NCBI RefSeq assembly: GCF_900291465.1
Contig: NZ_LT985808.1
Span: 2,730,184-2,794,183, forward strand
Source: Bacteroides sp. Marseille-P3684
Lineage (GTDB): Bacteria > Bacteroidota > Bacteroidia > Bacteroidales > Bacteroidaceae
Length of the DNA: 64,000 bases
Direction: 5' to 3'
Positions 25,444-34,920 of the stretch are shown one piece after another. Positions within the stretch are counted from its first letter, which is position 1. Every line of letters begins with the position of its first letter. A program made the translations under genes and the position numbers. The notes under the pieces were generated by a model. That model saw only the letters and a list, made by a program, of their open reading frames with translations, was not told the DNA's origin and ran no database searches.

Positions 25444-26543
25444 TGCAATAGCAAATCAAACAATTCTTTCCACGAAGATGCAGTAGGAGAAGCAACCGCC
25501 TGTTGGGGTACAACGGTCAAAAAGGAAGCATCATTCAACACCAGCCGCTTCATGTATTCCTTTAAGGCTTCTGCATCCTCCACATCGAAGAAGGCAGTCT
25601 GCCGGCTTCCCGCGGCAGTCTCATGGGCATACGGAAGGTCTGCCAGCAACATGGGCTTTCCCAACCCGGCGAACTCACTGATGGGCAGTCCCCATGTTTC
25701 TACTCTGGAGGGAAAGACGAGGCAATCAGCCTGTTCGTAGGTAGCATAGAGTTTCTGCTGATTCATAAATCCGGCAAACTGTACAGACTCCAGACAGCCC
25801 CATTGCTCATAAAGCCAGCGGGCATATTTGTTTTCCGTCCCGGACAGGGTCAGCACCACCTCGAATCTATCTGTGCCTATCTCCTGCTCCAGCCTTGCCG
25901 CGGCAAGGCAAAGCGTTTCAAAATTCTTGTGGCAATCTGCAGTCGCCACACAAATGAACGCATAACGTTTGCTGCTGCGTGTGCAAGCTATCTTCGGGAC
26001 CTGGCGTCTTTCAGGGGGAGCTACGACAAAAGAATCAACCGGCAATCCAAACATCCTGGCAAATCCTTGACGCAACCATTCAGCCTGAACAATCAGACAA
26101 GTATTACGCTTGATGTTTACCCGATAGGCAAACTTGGTAAACCACGCAAACAGGACAATCTTATAATCGAATCTGAAATCTTGCCATTTCCATTTCAGGA
26201 ACGGAAAAGAGGTCTGACAATAGACAGCTTGTCTTTCAGCCTTGACACGAGGAGTCGTATCATGAAGCGACAACCATAAATACACGGGAGCTATCTGCTT
26301 GGAAATACGGTACATTGTAACATACTCACACCACAGACGCCTGCCCCACCCTTTGACTGTACTTGGCTTCTCTATATATTCAATCCCCTGATAACATGCC
26401 AGTTCCTTTTTATGGACCAAAGCTATCACTCTGTATTGCTCAGAGGACTGCACCAGTGTGGAAAGATAGGCCAGGCAATTCCGCAGAATGGTAAGCGTAC
26501 CACCTTTGCGAATATTCACTGCCGAAACAACAATTGTTTTCAT
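25440..26543 (-). CDS. Glycosyltransferase family 4
   Basis: A 367-residue GT-B enzyme. The start IVVSAVNIRKGGTLTILRNCLAYL and the C-terminal VFPSRVETWGLPISEFAGLGKPMLLADLPYAHE give the family 4 layout, with the E-x7-E motif at ETWGLPISE. Overlaps both neighbours by 4 bases, suggesting translational coupling. The gene is clearly more AT-rich than the genes downstream of it, and starts the variable middle part of the locus. Confidence 0.9.
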   Translation of the reverse strand: MKTIVVSAVNIRKGGTLTILRNCLAYLSTLVQSSEQYRVIALVHKKELACYQGIEYIEKPSTVKGWGRRLWCEYVTMYRISKQIAPVYLWLSLHDTTPRVKAERQAVYCQTSFPFLKWKWQDFRFDYKIVLFAWFTKFAYRVNIKRNTCLIVQAEWLRQGFARMFGLPVDSFVVAPPERRQVPKIACTRSSKRYAFICVATADCHKNFETLCLAAARLEQEIGTDRFEVVLTLSGTENKYARWLYEQWGCLESVQFAGFMNQQKLYATYEQADCLVFPSRVETWGLPISEFAGLGKPMLLADLPYAHETAAGSRQTAFFDVEDAEALKEYMKRLVLNDASFLTVVPQQAVASPTASSWKELFDLLLQ

Positions 26544-27673
26544 TTCTTCAGACTACAACACCGGAACATGTCAAGCCACTGTTGCATGACGGTCTCTTCA
26601 CTATAACGGAAAGAAGCTTCTTTGGCATTTCGTCCCATCTGTTTCCGTAAGGATTCATCCCCCATCAACACTGCCATCTGCCGAGCCAATCCCTGAATGT
26701 CTCCTTCCTCCACCAGATAACCGGTGACGCCCTCCTCTACAATGTCCTTGGGACCGCATTTACAGGCAAACGACACAACAGGCAAACCGAAAGCCTGCGC
26801 TTCCAGCAATACCATCGGCAAGCCTTCATAGCGGGAGGAAAGAACAAACAAGGAAGCTTCCTGATAAATTCTCTCAATATTCCGAGTCGGACTCACCAAG
26901 GCAATCTGTTGTTCCAGTCCATATAGCTGGATTTGCCGTTGCAAGCCGCTCCGTTCTTCCCCATCGCCCACAATCTCCAACGTCCAGTCCGGGAATTGCG
27001 GTGCCAGGATATTCCAAGCATCTATCAAACGCTCAAATCCTTTCTGATGAGTATATCGCCCAATGGCTACAACCTTTTTGTTCTCCAGCGATGAAACTTG
27101 TGAGGTCGAAAAAGTAAGTGCATTGGGTATCACCCTGATATTTGACAAAGCTCCCCAATAGCCACGGTCTTCTTCAGTCAACACGATAAATTTGTCAAAC
27201 CGCTGGACGGTCTTCTCATCCTGTTTGCTACGCCACCAATCAGCCAATCGCCACAATCCCTTACGTCCATATTGCATACGCTTGAATTTGGAAAAGTGGA
27301 TTTCCAGCAACTTTGCACTTCCATCCTTAATGCCGGGAATAAAATGCGCGTCATTGCAAAACATCGAAATGGTCACATCCGGATGCTCCCGAAACAATAG
27401 CTGCTTCAAACGCCTCTTGTGCTTATACTGCTTTAACGGGTAATGTACGAGCTTATTCAGGAACGATTTCCCATTGTTCACCTCATAATCTATATGGAGG
27501 TCTATACACCGGATTCGCGGGTCCAACTCGAAAAAGGGAGGCAATCCCCGTTGGTCGGTCGTTACAATCACCACATCCATGCCATGTGCAACCAGATAAT
27601 TGGCTTTGTTTGTCAGCACACGCTCCATTCCTCCGGCGTGGCAAGTCCCGGCTATGCAATACAGGATTTTCAT
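26540..27673 (-). CDS. Glycosyltransferase family 4
   Basis: A 377-residue GT-B glycosyltransferase. ILYCIAGTCHAGGMERVLTNKANYL opens the acceptor domain and VVAIGRYTHQKGFERLIDAW with SSRYEGLPMVLLEAQAFGLPVVSF forms the donor domain; the E-x7-E is EGLPMVLLE. The family includes enzymes adding galactose or N-acetylgalactosamine, but the sugar is not assignable. Overlaps the following gene by 4 bases and follows the Wzy-like gene by 4 bases. Confidence 0.93.
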   Translation of the reverse strand: MKILYCIAGTCHAGGMERVLTNKANYLVAHGMDVVIVTTDQRGLPPFFELDPRIRCIDLHIDYEVNNGKSFLNKLVHYPLKQYKHKRRLKQLLFREHPDVTISMFCNDAHFIPGIKDGSAKLLEIHFSKFKRMQYGRKGLWRLADWWRSKQDEKTVQRFDKFIVLTEEDRGYWGALSNIRVIPNALTFSTSQVSSLENKKVVAIGRYTHQKGFERLIDAWNILAPQFPDWTLEIVGDGEERSGLQRQIQLYGLEQQIALVSPTRNIERIYQEASLFVLSSRYEGLPMVLLEAQAFGLPVVSFACKCGPKDIVEEGVTGYLVEEGDIQGLARQMAVLMGDESLRKQMGRNAKEASFRYSEETVMQQWLDMFRCCSLKK

Positions 27674-27677
27674 TTTA

Positions 27678-28973
27678 CTACTTACTGGGGCATGGTTTCA
27701 CGTCCCCTTCCTTATCTTTATCTATCATCAGGAATAAAGCGAAGACCAGGAAAATGTCTGTTGCAACCTTGAACCATACAATAAAGTTAACCAGTAACAA
27801 CATCAGGAACAAGACCCTGTCTGTCCGAAACTTATGCGAACAAATCAAAGCGGACTTCACGATAACCGCACTGATTGCCAACAAACCGACAAGACCGAAA
27901 TAGAATATGAAACGTAAATAACCGACATCTGTTCCCATGTAATAGCCTCCAACGATCTCACCGATAAACAGGGGATCAACATCACGAGGATTGGAAAAAT
28001 AGCCATCACCAATCAACCAGGTCTTTACTGTCTCGGGAAATACATACATCGTCTCCAGTTTCTCATTGGAAGCAATCAGCCACTCTCCATTTTCCACCAG
28101 ATTAAAGAAACCTTCAAAAGCAAAACGCAGATTCTTGTGAACCTCGGAAATGTTATAGTAGGCCCAAACCGCCAAAGGAATAGCTATCACCACAAAGACA
28201 GACAGCCATATCCAGAATCGCCTTCCGTCGGTAGAAAGATGGAGCGTATGTATCTTAGTCATGTACAAAGCATACAACAAGGCTATCAAAGCACCCACGT
28301 ACGTCGTACGTGCAATCATACTGCCTGCAACTGCAATTACCAGAAAAGCCAGCACATAAGTCCAATAATATCTTCTGTCTATATTGTGATGCAGTAATAC
28401 AACCATAATCATCACCAGTACCGCCGAGAAACGCGAACCGGCTACGTCCAAGGAAGCACCGATACCATACAAGCGTTTCACACGCTGTTCGTTCAAAAAA
28501 TCCTGCCCTTGCTCGATATATGTATCAATTACCTCTTTGGCTGGAGTATACAAGTCGAAAAATAAAGCCAATATACATTGAGAGACACAGACTGCTATCA
28601 AATAGTTACACACCAGCTTGACCGTCACATCCCCATGCACACATTTCATCAACATCACGACGGCATAAGCACCTCCCAACCATACCCACATGGAAACCAA
28701 ATATCCGGCATAAGCATAATCAGGTGTATTATTATAAGTTATCGAGAACAGTCCTATCAATGAAACCATAGCGGCCCCGATTGACAGAAAGAACATGTCC
28801 TTGTTTATTGAAGCATTTCGTCCCCGTCCCAAACGCATCATATAAACCATCAACCCCACTACTGCCAGCATCATCTTTGTATTCACATCAGGCAATATCT
28901 TAAATGAGAAAGGAAAGAAATAGAGGCTGGTAACAATTATCACCAAAAGAGTTAATATGCTTCGTATCATCAC
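27678..28973 (-). CDS. Wzy-like O-antigen/capsule polymerase
   Basis: A 431-residue integral membrane protein with about ten to twelve hydrophobic helices and a larger soluble loop between about residues 270 and 340, the usual layout of Wzy polymerases and O-antigen ligases. Conservation between such proteins is too low for a motif-based call; the assignment rests on topology and on its place among Wzx, glycosyltransferase and Wza/Wzc genes. It would join repeat units in the periplasm. Confidence 0.75.
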   Translation of the reverse strand: MMIRSILTLLVIIVTSLYFFPFSFKILPDVNTKMMLAVVGLMVYMMRLGRGRNASINKDMFFLSIGAAMVSLIGLFSITYNNTPDYAYAGYLVSMWVWLGGAYAVVMLMKCVHGDVTVKLVCNYLIAVCVSQCILALFFDLYTPAKEVIDTYIEQGQDFLNEQRVKRLYGIGASLDVAGSRFSAVLVMIMVVLLHHNIDRRYYWTYVLAFLVIAVAGSMIARTTYVGALIALLYALYMTKIHTLHLSTDGRRFWIWLSVFVVIAIPLAVWAYYNISEVHKNLRFAFEGFFNLVENGEWLIASNEKLETMYVFPETVKTWLIGDGYFSNPRDVDPLFIGEIVGGYYMGTDVGYLRFIFYFGLVGLLAISAVIVKSALICSHKFRTDRVLFLMLLLVNFIVWFKVATDIFLVFALFLMIDKDKEGDVKPCPSK

Positions 28974-29944
28974 TTGTATATTATGCCATACATCAATTTA
29001 TATACTAACTTGTAGTGTAGCCAAAGTAACCAATAGTGCCCGTGCAATGCTGCAAGTTGTAACAGCCAACTCCTTAACGAGAGTTGTCTGAACCGTGAAA
29101 TGAACGGATTGGCTTCCGGGAAACAATTCTTCCATAAACGATACTGACTCCAATCATCACCTATCAGAAAAGGATATTTCACTGCGAGCTTGAAAGCCCC
29201 GATCTCCCCATCCAACGTACTACCATATCTTTCCTGCAAGAAAGTGACCGTTTCCGCCGTATTATGCAGCACCGCACTCAGATGCCTTTCAGACATCGTA
29301 TTGGTAAATGCCTCACGGTTCAATTTCACATAATGATAAAATGCCCGAGGTACATAAGCCACCTGACCGGCACATGCGAACAGACGAATCATCGTCATGT
29401 CTTCACCCATGCCATATCCGGAAGGGAACCAAATGTCATTCTGCGTATAAAGTTCACGTCTGACCAGTTTATTCCAAACGTTATATTTCATCCGACCATC
29501 CAAGATACCTCTCAGTGCCTCATAAGCCGTCGGATAACCAGGTTGCTTCATATAACGTTCGTTGTGCTCAAAAGACAAGAACCAGTCACACCATACTATA
29601 TCTGCATCATTTGCTTTCGCCGCCCTGTACATGGTCTCCAGCGCATCAGGCTCCAAATAGTCATCGCTGTCACAATGATAGATGTATTCACCCGTTGCAA
29701 CTCTCAATCCGGTATTGCGTGCTGCCGGCAACCCCAGGTTTACCTCATGGTTCAATATATGAACCTGCGCCTTGCGTTCGGGAAAATTATTCAAGGCCAA
29801 TTGCAACAGCACCATGCTATCATCCGGAGTTGCATCATTGACGAAGATGAACTCTACCTCTTCCATCGTCTGTTGCATCAAAGAATTGACACAACGCACA
29901 ATGAATTCTTCAACTTTATAAATTGGAATGATGACGGAAATCAT
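28970..29944 (-). CDS. Glycosyltransferase family 2
   Basis: A 324-residue GT-A glycosyltransferase. MISVIIPIYKVEEFIVRCVNSLMQQT and FIFVNDATPDDS form the nucleotide-binding half and YIYHCDSDDYLEPDALE contains the DxD metal site near residue 95. The C-terminus is basic and aromatic, possibly membrane-associated. Overlaps neighbours by 4 bases on both sides. Confidence 0.92.
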   Translation of the reverse strand: MISVIIPIYKVEEFIVRCVNSLMQQTMEEVEFIFVNDATPDDSMVLLQLALNNFPERKAQVHILNHEVNLGLPAARNTGLRVATGEYIYHCDSDDYLEPDALETMYRAAKANDADIVWCDWFLSFEHNERYMKQPGYPTAYEALRGILDGRMKYNVWNKLVRRELYTQNDIWFPSGYGMGEDMTMIRLFACAGQVAYVPRAFYHYVKLNREAFTNTMSERHLSAVLHNTAETVTFLQERYGSTLDGEIGAFKLAVKYPFLIGDDWSQYRLWKNCFPEANPFISRFRQLSLRSWLLQLAALHGHYWLLWLHYKLVYKLMYGIIYK

Positions 29945-30696
29945 TTTCTTATCTTCGAAACGAACTTTCCAGCTTGAAGCAATATTCTCTTTACCAAACT
30001 AAGCCTATAGGAGTCAATACGATATTTCCAAGGCATATTGTGGCGGATTTCTCCAAAATAAGCTTGATTGATAGAAGAAGAGAACGACTCTATGTTTGCA
30101 TCTACCATATAGGGATAGACTGCATATAACCGGATTCCTTGTCTTCTGTATAAAGACCAATGATCAGCGACACAAGCCGGCAACTCGTTCTTCTCCAATA
30201 TCCTTTTTGCTGCAGCTGAATTGATCAAATAAGCATATGCTCCCACTGCGTCATACACAGAAGCCAATTGTAAATGTCCGCTTATCTTACGAATACGATA
30301 ATACCAGTAATCACCGGAAAGGAAAATGATTGCAGGCTCGTCCCTATTTATATAAGGTATAAGATTCGCTATTTCTTTCATATCTCCCAGAATCGTTATA
30401 TCGTCCTCCAAAACCAAAGCATAATTCTGAGGCAATTTTGCTATTTTTTCATAGCATTGATAATGGCTCAACGTACAGCCTACCTCTCCACGATTTAATG
30501 GACGCCCATATCGTTTATAAGCTAAAGCTGTATCGAATCGTCCTCCAATTTCGTGCTCAGTCATCCTGCGACCATTGACAGCAGAAACAAACGAATAAGC
30601 AAACATATCGGACATTGTCATAAGCATATTTTGCATATGCTCTTTTCTAGCTCTATCTTCTTCCAGGTTTATGATAAATGTAGTTATCTTTTCCAT
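29941..30696 (-). CDS. Glycosyltransferase family 25
   Basis: A 251-residue enzyme of the family that includes LPS galactosyltransferases such as Lex1/LpsA. KITTFIINLEEDRARKEHM starts the fold, GRPLNRGEVGCTLSHYQCYEKI is the conserved core, and YALVLEDDI gives the ExD-type metal motif near residue 93. The frame continues 25 residues further upstream with no family resemblance, so the ATG at 30696 is used. Upstream lie remnants of a deleted glycosyltransferase. Confidence 0.88.
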   Translation of the reverse strand: MEKITTFIINLEEDRARKEHMQNMLMTMSDMFAYSFVSAVNGRRMTEHEIGGRFDTALAYKRYGRPLNRGEVGCTLSHYQCYEKIAKLPQNYALVLEDDITILGDMKEIANLIPYINRDEPAIIFLSGDYWYYRIRKISGHLQLASVYDAVGAYAYLINSAAAKRILEKNELPACVADHWSLYRRQGIRLYAVYPYMVDANIESFSSSINQAYFGEIRHNMPWKYRIDSYRLSLVKRILLQAGKFVSKIRK

Positions 30697-30751
30697 TTTA
30701 CGATTTGAATTAAGGATTGTATGACAGGCAATAAGAAAGATAAAAAAGGTC

Positions 30752-31008
30752 TCATGATGATAGTCTGACAAATTTTATCCTTCCTGCTACATAAAGGATT
30801 GCTCTATAATATATTGCACTATTCCAAGGAACTATCCAACCACTCATGATATATTATGTTCTCAACAATATCTATCAGGAGAAGAATCATCGACAAAAAC
30901 GAACTCCATCTCCCTTAAAGCCTGCCCAAGCAATGAACAAGCGCAACGCTCAATATACGATGCTACATTGTAGACAGGAATTATAACACTGACCTTACTT
31001 TTTTCCAT
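30752..31008 (-). pseudogene. Remnant of a family 2 glycosyltransferase (internal deletion)
   Basis: From the ATG at 31008, overlapping the end of the GT8 gene, 48 codons read MEKSKVSVIIPVYNVASYIE and then EFVFVDDSSPD, the unmistakable start of a GT2 enzyme, before a TGA at 30862-30864. Downstream, in another frame, SGWIVPWNSAIYYRAILYVAGRI and a stop at 30752-30754 look like the tail of such an enzyme. The catalytic DxD middle part, about 200 residues, is missing. The gene is non-functional. Confidence 0.8.
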
Positions 31009-31927
31009 AAATAAAGTAACGTATCAAAATCTTTATTCTTTTACACAACGGGAGCTGATCCAACTCATTCAGTTTGCTATAAAAGAAATCAAAATAAAAC
31101 TTTTCATCAAAGTACGGAGACTTCCGATAATACTCCCACCAAATATCAAAGTTCACACAATATTTTTTCCAAGGCTTATGACCATTAAAATGAATATTCC
31201 CAAAGTTTAGTCCATACTCCTTATCGCAATTCCTATAAGACTCTTTCACTTGTTCGAACTCATATAAGAAATAATAATAAGAATAATCTGTCATGTTATA
31301 ATACGGCTGCAAGTAACAAACCTTACCACAACATGCTATATTCAATATATCCTGATCCTGATATCTATACTTCCGTTGCGCCAACGTCTTGAACTGATGT
31401 ACCATTCCAACCTTACGCATCAACTTCGTATTCATCATAATAAAACCAGACTGTAAATACTGTCCTTGGCACAGTCCTGGAGTAGATGCTATATAATTCT
31501 TTCCATCGATGCTCAAATTGATTCCAAAATCCTTGGTCGCTGCGAGCAAATATCCATCCAGATTCATTTGGTATAGCTCAAACAAGTCCATTCGGAATAT
31601 AATATCTGCATCTGCATAAATAACTTTATCGTATTCAGGTATTAATTCCGGAATTAGCAGACGGTAATATGCCGCAGTCGTAATACCACGAATTTCAAAC
31701 GCATTATCAAATGTGTCATCAACCTCCCGATAGTTTATCCTACAATTAGAATAATGTTCAGATAATAAATCCAGCTTACTTTTATCTAAATTCTCATGGA
31801 CAGAATGCAAGATAAAAATATCATAAAATGTCTCCTGATTCGCATTCTCCATCAATGATGAAATACAAACACAAGCAGGAAGCACCAGATTATTATCAAA
31901 AGCAAATGCTATAGGTACAACATTCAT
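30995..31927 (-). CDS. Glycosyltransferase family 8
   Basis: A 310-residue retaining GT-A enzyme of the LgtC/galactosyl- or glucosyltransferase type. VPIAFAFDNNLVLPACVCISSL begins the fold, KVIYADADIIFRMDLFELY holds the DxD motif near residue 103, and HFNGHKPWKKY near the C-terminus is the HxGxxKPW metal/donor motif. Strongly AT-rich. Overlaps the upstream GT2 by 4 bases. Confidence 0.93.
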   Translation of the reverse strand: MNVVPIAFAFDNNLVLPACVCISSLMENANQETFYDIFILHSVHENLDKSKLDLLSEHYSNCRINYREVDDTFDNAFEIRGITTAAYYRLLIPELIPEYDKVIYADADIIFRMDLFELYQMNLDGYLLAATKDFGINLSIDGKNYIASTPGLCQGQYLQSGFIMMNTKLMRKVGMVHQFKTLAQRKYRYQDQDILNIACCGKVCYLQPYYNMTDYSYYYFLYEFEQVKESYRNCDKEYGLNFGNIHFNGHKPWKKYCVNFDIWWEYYRKSPYFDEKFYFDFFYSKLNELDQLPLCKRIKILIRYFIYGKK

Positions 31928-32886
31928 ATTATCCTCTTGATTTTAGGAATACTACGGTAATAATCACTCTGAATAAATTTTATCCCCTCTCGAACAGCAT
32001 TTAATTTCAATTTGAATACTGTAAAATTCAACTTCAATAATGAAATCAAGAAGGTAAAAAGAAGTGTATAAGCTATACATACAACATCCCATATTCTAAA
32101 CAGAATAGACTTTTCCGGGAGAACTATAAAACGATGCCAAAAAACAATCTTAAAATAAAAATCTGCATAAATTACCCGCTGCGTTTTATTCTCATCATAC
32201 AAGGCTGATCCTGCATCCAAATGTCGAATACCACTATGAAACCAAGTAAGTTGCTTTAGTCCCATCAGATATGCCCTATAATACATGACCTGATCTTCAC
32301 CTTGCGCATATTTCATTCCATCCACCCATCTTTCTTCTTCAAAACGGATTTTCAGAAAGTTCTCCTTCGAACAAAAGAAACAAGGACCGGCATTTGTCTG
32401 AGACCAATACACACCCGGCTCAGGATTACGATTATAAGAAAATCCGGCGTTACGCATCACTTTATATCCCCACTTACCATCATCCTTTCTGGCAATCATC
32501 CGCCCAGATATTGCCATCATTAGCCTTTTTAGGAACGGGCGTTCTGCATTAGGGAATACATCGGCTGCGATTACATCAGCCTTATTCCGTACCAAATGGT
32601 TATATAAGCCTTCCACAGCATTCTCTGGCAAATAAACGTCATCATCCAAAAACAAGATGTATTCACTCTCCACCTCATTATAGGGCAATGCACGCTGTGC
32701 TACCATCCCCTTAGGTACATAAATATATTCTTCTCTTCCTATTGATTCTTTTGGAAGTTTATAGCCTTCGGCAATGTATACTAAAATACGGGAAGGCTGG
32801 ATAGTTTGCTTTGCCAAAGAATCAAGAAGCGTTTGGTATTTATTGCCGGCTGTACCTAACGTACGAATCACTACAGTATATTCCAT
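31924..32886 (-). CDS. Glycosyltransferase family 2
   Basis: A 320-residue GT-A enzyme. MEYTVVIRTLGTAGNKYQTLLDSLAKQT is the start; SEYILFLDDDVYLPENAVE gives the DxD site near residue 87. The C-terminal 60 residues hold one or two hydrophobic helices (FRIWDVVCIAYTLLFTFLISLL), suggesting membrane attachment. An in-frame ATG at 32976 lies within the upstream gene and is not used. The ATG at 32886 is 8 bases after the upstream stop. Confidence 0.88.
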   Translation of the reverse strand: MEYTVVIRTLGTAGNKYQTLLDSLAKQTIQPSRILVYIAEGYKLPKESIGREEYIYVPKGMVAQRALPYNEVESEYILFLDDDVYLPENAVEGLYNHLVRNKADVIAADVFPNAERPFLKRLMMAISGRMIARKDDGKWGYKVMRNAGFSYNRNPEPGVYWSQTNAGPCFFCSKENFLKIRFEEERWVDGMKYAQGEDQVMYYRAYLMGLKQLTWFHSGIRHLDAGSALYDENKTQRVIYADFYFKIVFWHRFIVLPEKSILFRIWDVVCIAYTLLFTFLISLLKLNFTVFKLKLNAVREGIKFIQSDYYRSIPKIKRII

Positions 32887-32894
32887 TATACTAT

Positions 32895-33881
32895 CTAATT
32901 TAAGCTGTACCTCTTTAGATTTCTTAATTTCAATAACAATTCTGAGATACATTTCAGACGATGTGTCAAGCACCATGCCATAACTTTAAGTTTAACATTC
33001 AAATAGGGGCATGACCATATATGGCAATGGCTATTGGGGAACAAAGCAAGAAATTTTGTGTAAGTAGTAGTTGTTAGCAACCACTCTTGCTTGCTTTTCA
33101 ATATCCTCCAGCTCATTTGTTTTTCATATAGAGAAAAAGTATTCCTTTTTTCAAACCAAGAAATAACATCAAGATACATCATTATTTCATCATGCATCAT
33201 TCTAGGGTTAGAACTGCGCATGACTGAATTTATATTCAACCTATTGTAAAAATAGAGTGGCCTATCTATAGTTACTATTACCTTAGCTGTGTCAAATACC
33301 TTCACTGCAAAATTAAAATCTTCACAGAACGTGTAACCAACAGGAAACTGCAACCCACCATCTTGCAATAACTTTTTTCTTATTAACAAGTTCCAAATTG
33401 TAGTCCAAGTATAACGCAGATACTGTCTAATAAATTCAATTTTATCCATGCGATACTTCGGAGTCCGATAAAGCATCAAGCCCGTATCCTGTACCATATA
33501 AAAATCGCACATTACAACATCAGCTGTTCTCTTTTCTGCTACAGTGTACATTGTATTAAGCATTTCATTGTCCATCCAATCATCACTATCACAGAATATC
33601 ACATACTCACCTTGCGCATGCAACAGCCCAACATTCCTAGCAACTGCAACTCCACGGTTCTGCTCTAATTCAACAATCTGAATATCTTTTGCACGATCAG
33701 GATAGTCCTTTATAACGGATAATAGCACTTGCATCGAACTATCATTGGAGCAATCATTCACAAATATATATTCAATAGAATCTAATGTTTGCTCAAACAA
33801 AGAACGAATGCATTTTTCTATATGCCGTTCTACATTGTATACAGGTACAATCACAGAAACATCTATTTGTCGTTGAGCCAT
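32895..33881 (-). CDS. Glycosyltransferase family 2
   Basis: A 328-residue GT-A glycosyltransferase. DVSVIVPVYNVERHIEKCIRSLFEQT and YIFVNDCSNDSSM are the nucleotide-binding half, and VIFCDSDDWMDNEML carries the DxD site near residue 93. An ATG three codons earlier (33890) is also possible. The start sequence is very similar to the truncated glycosyltransferase remnant at 30752-31008, so the two may be paralogues. AT-rich. Confidence 0.9.
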   Translation of the reverse strand: MAQRQIDVSVIVPVYNVERHIEKCIRSLFEQTLDSIEYIFVNDCSNDSSMQVLLSVIKDYPDRAKDIQIVELEQNRGVAVARNVGLLHAQGEYVIFCDSDDWMDNEMLNTMYTVAEKRTADVVMCDFYMVQDTGLMLYRTPKYRMDKIEFIRQYLRYTWTTIWNLLIRKKLLQDGGLQFPVGYTFCEDFNFAVKVFDTAKVIVTIDRPLYFYNRLNINSVMRSSNPRMMHDEIMMYLDVISWFEKRNTFSLYEKQMSWRILKSKQEWLLTTTTYTKFLALFPNSHCHIWSCPYLNVKLKVMAWCLTHRLKCISELLLKLRNLKRYSLN

Positions 33882-33900
33882 ATCACACATTAAGTAAATA

Positions 33901-34920
33901 TCAGAAACAACTTCTAAACCAATATCTATCCTTATACTTCAACAGTACCAGACTCAACAATATAGATGAGAATAGAGACAATATATATACTTTATAACCA
34001 TTTTCCTGTAATACATATCCCCACAATACAACCCAATACATATGTACCAAATAAATAATAGTACTCATAATCCTCAAATGAATACAATATTTCTCACGAA
34101 GAAACTTCATTGGCATTTTTAAAATCAATTGAAATAAAAAATATGTAATCAAAACAGAACCTATAGAAGGATAGAAGAAACTCAAAAGTATTCCCAGAAA
34201 AAGTCCTCCCAATAATATGCCATTACGAACAATTCTGCCAGTACAAGCTATTTGCATACCTAATACTACATATATAAATCCTATAAAGAATCCATTACGA
34301 GTTGACTTAAACAATTTAAAATATAAATCCATTAATTGTGGTATCAGACCATTTTGATTACAATAGTCTATGCCTATCCCCAGTAAAAAGAAAATAATCG
34401 AAATAATCAATACATGATACCTAGTAAGCTTGAAAAAGGAACATACAAGAATAAGCATAACTGCAACAATTAAAGCTAAAAGATACCATAATGGCCAAGA
34501 ATAAAAATTCTCTCCAACCAATAAAAAATTCCGAATAAATATAATCACGCTATTAAAAGCTGAAATATCATCTGTTATAAAGCCCCAAATTGTAAATGGG
34601 AGATAACATAATGTCCATATTAAATACATCTTACCAATCCGATATAAATACTTATGTACTCGAATCCGCCCATTCAAATTGAGAGGAAATTGTTGTCCCC
34701 TAAACAAAAGGAAGCCAGAGGTCATAAAAAAGTATGGAACAGCTATATTATAGATTAGCTCCAGTATCTGTCTTACATATTCACAGTTTATGCTACTTTC
34801 CAAGTTAGAATGTATAGCAACAACGACAAAAGCCATGCATAATTTAAATACATCTAACGAATTAAAATTATATTTTCCTAATCCATGTTCCAAACTTACA
34901 GACAACGTATCAGCTTTCAT
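33901..34920 (-). CDS. Acyltransferase family 3 membrane protein
   Basis: A 339-residue integral membrane protein with about ten helices. The N-terminal FNSLDVFKLCMAFVVVAIHSN carries the conserved His of family 3 acyltransferases (OafA/WecH type), followed by YFFMTSGFLLFRGQQ. Such enzymes O-acetylate sugars in capsule repeat units. Its start overlaps the flippase stop by 4 bases. Very AT-rich, unlike the flanking core genes. Confidence 0.87.
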   Translation of the reverse strand: MKADTLSVSLEHGLGKYNFNSLDVFKLCMAFVVVAIHSNLESSINCEYVRQILELIYNIAVPYFFMTSGFLLFRGQQFPLNLNGRIRVHKYLYRIGKMYLIWTLCYLPFTIWGFITDDISAFNSVIIFIRNFLLVGENFYSWPLWYLLALIVAVMLILVCSFFKLTRYHVLIISIIFFLLGIGIDYCNQNGLIPQLMDLYFKLFKSTRNGFFIGFIYVVLGMQIACTGRIVRNGILLGGLFLGILLSFFYPSIGSVLITYFLFQLILKMPMKFLREKYCIHLRIMSTIIYLVHMYWVVLWGYVLQENGYKVYILSLFSSILLSLVLLKYKDRYWFRSCF

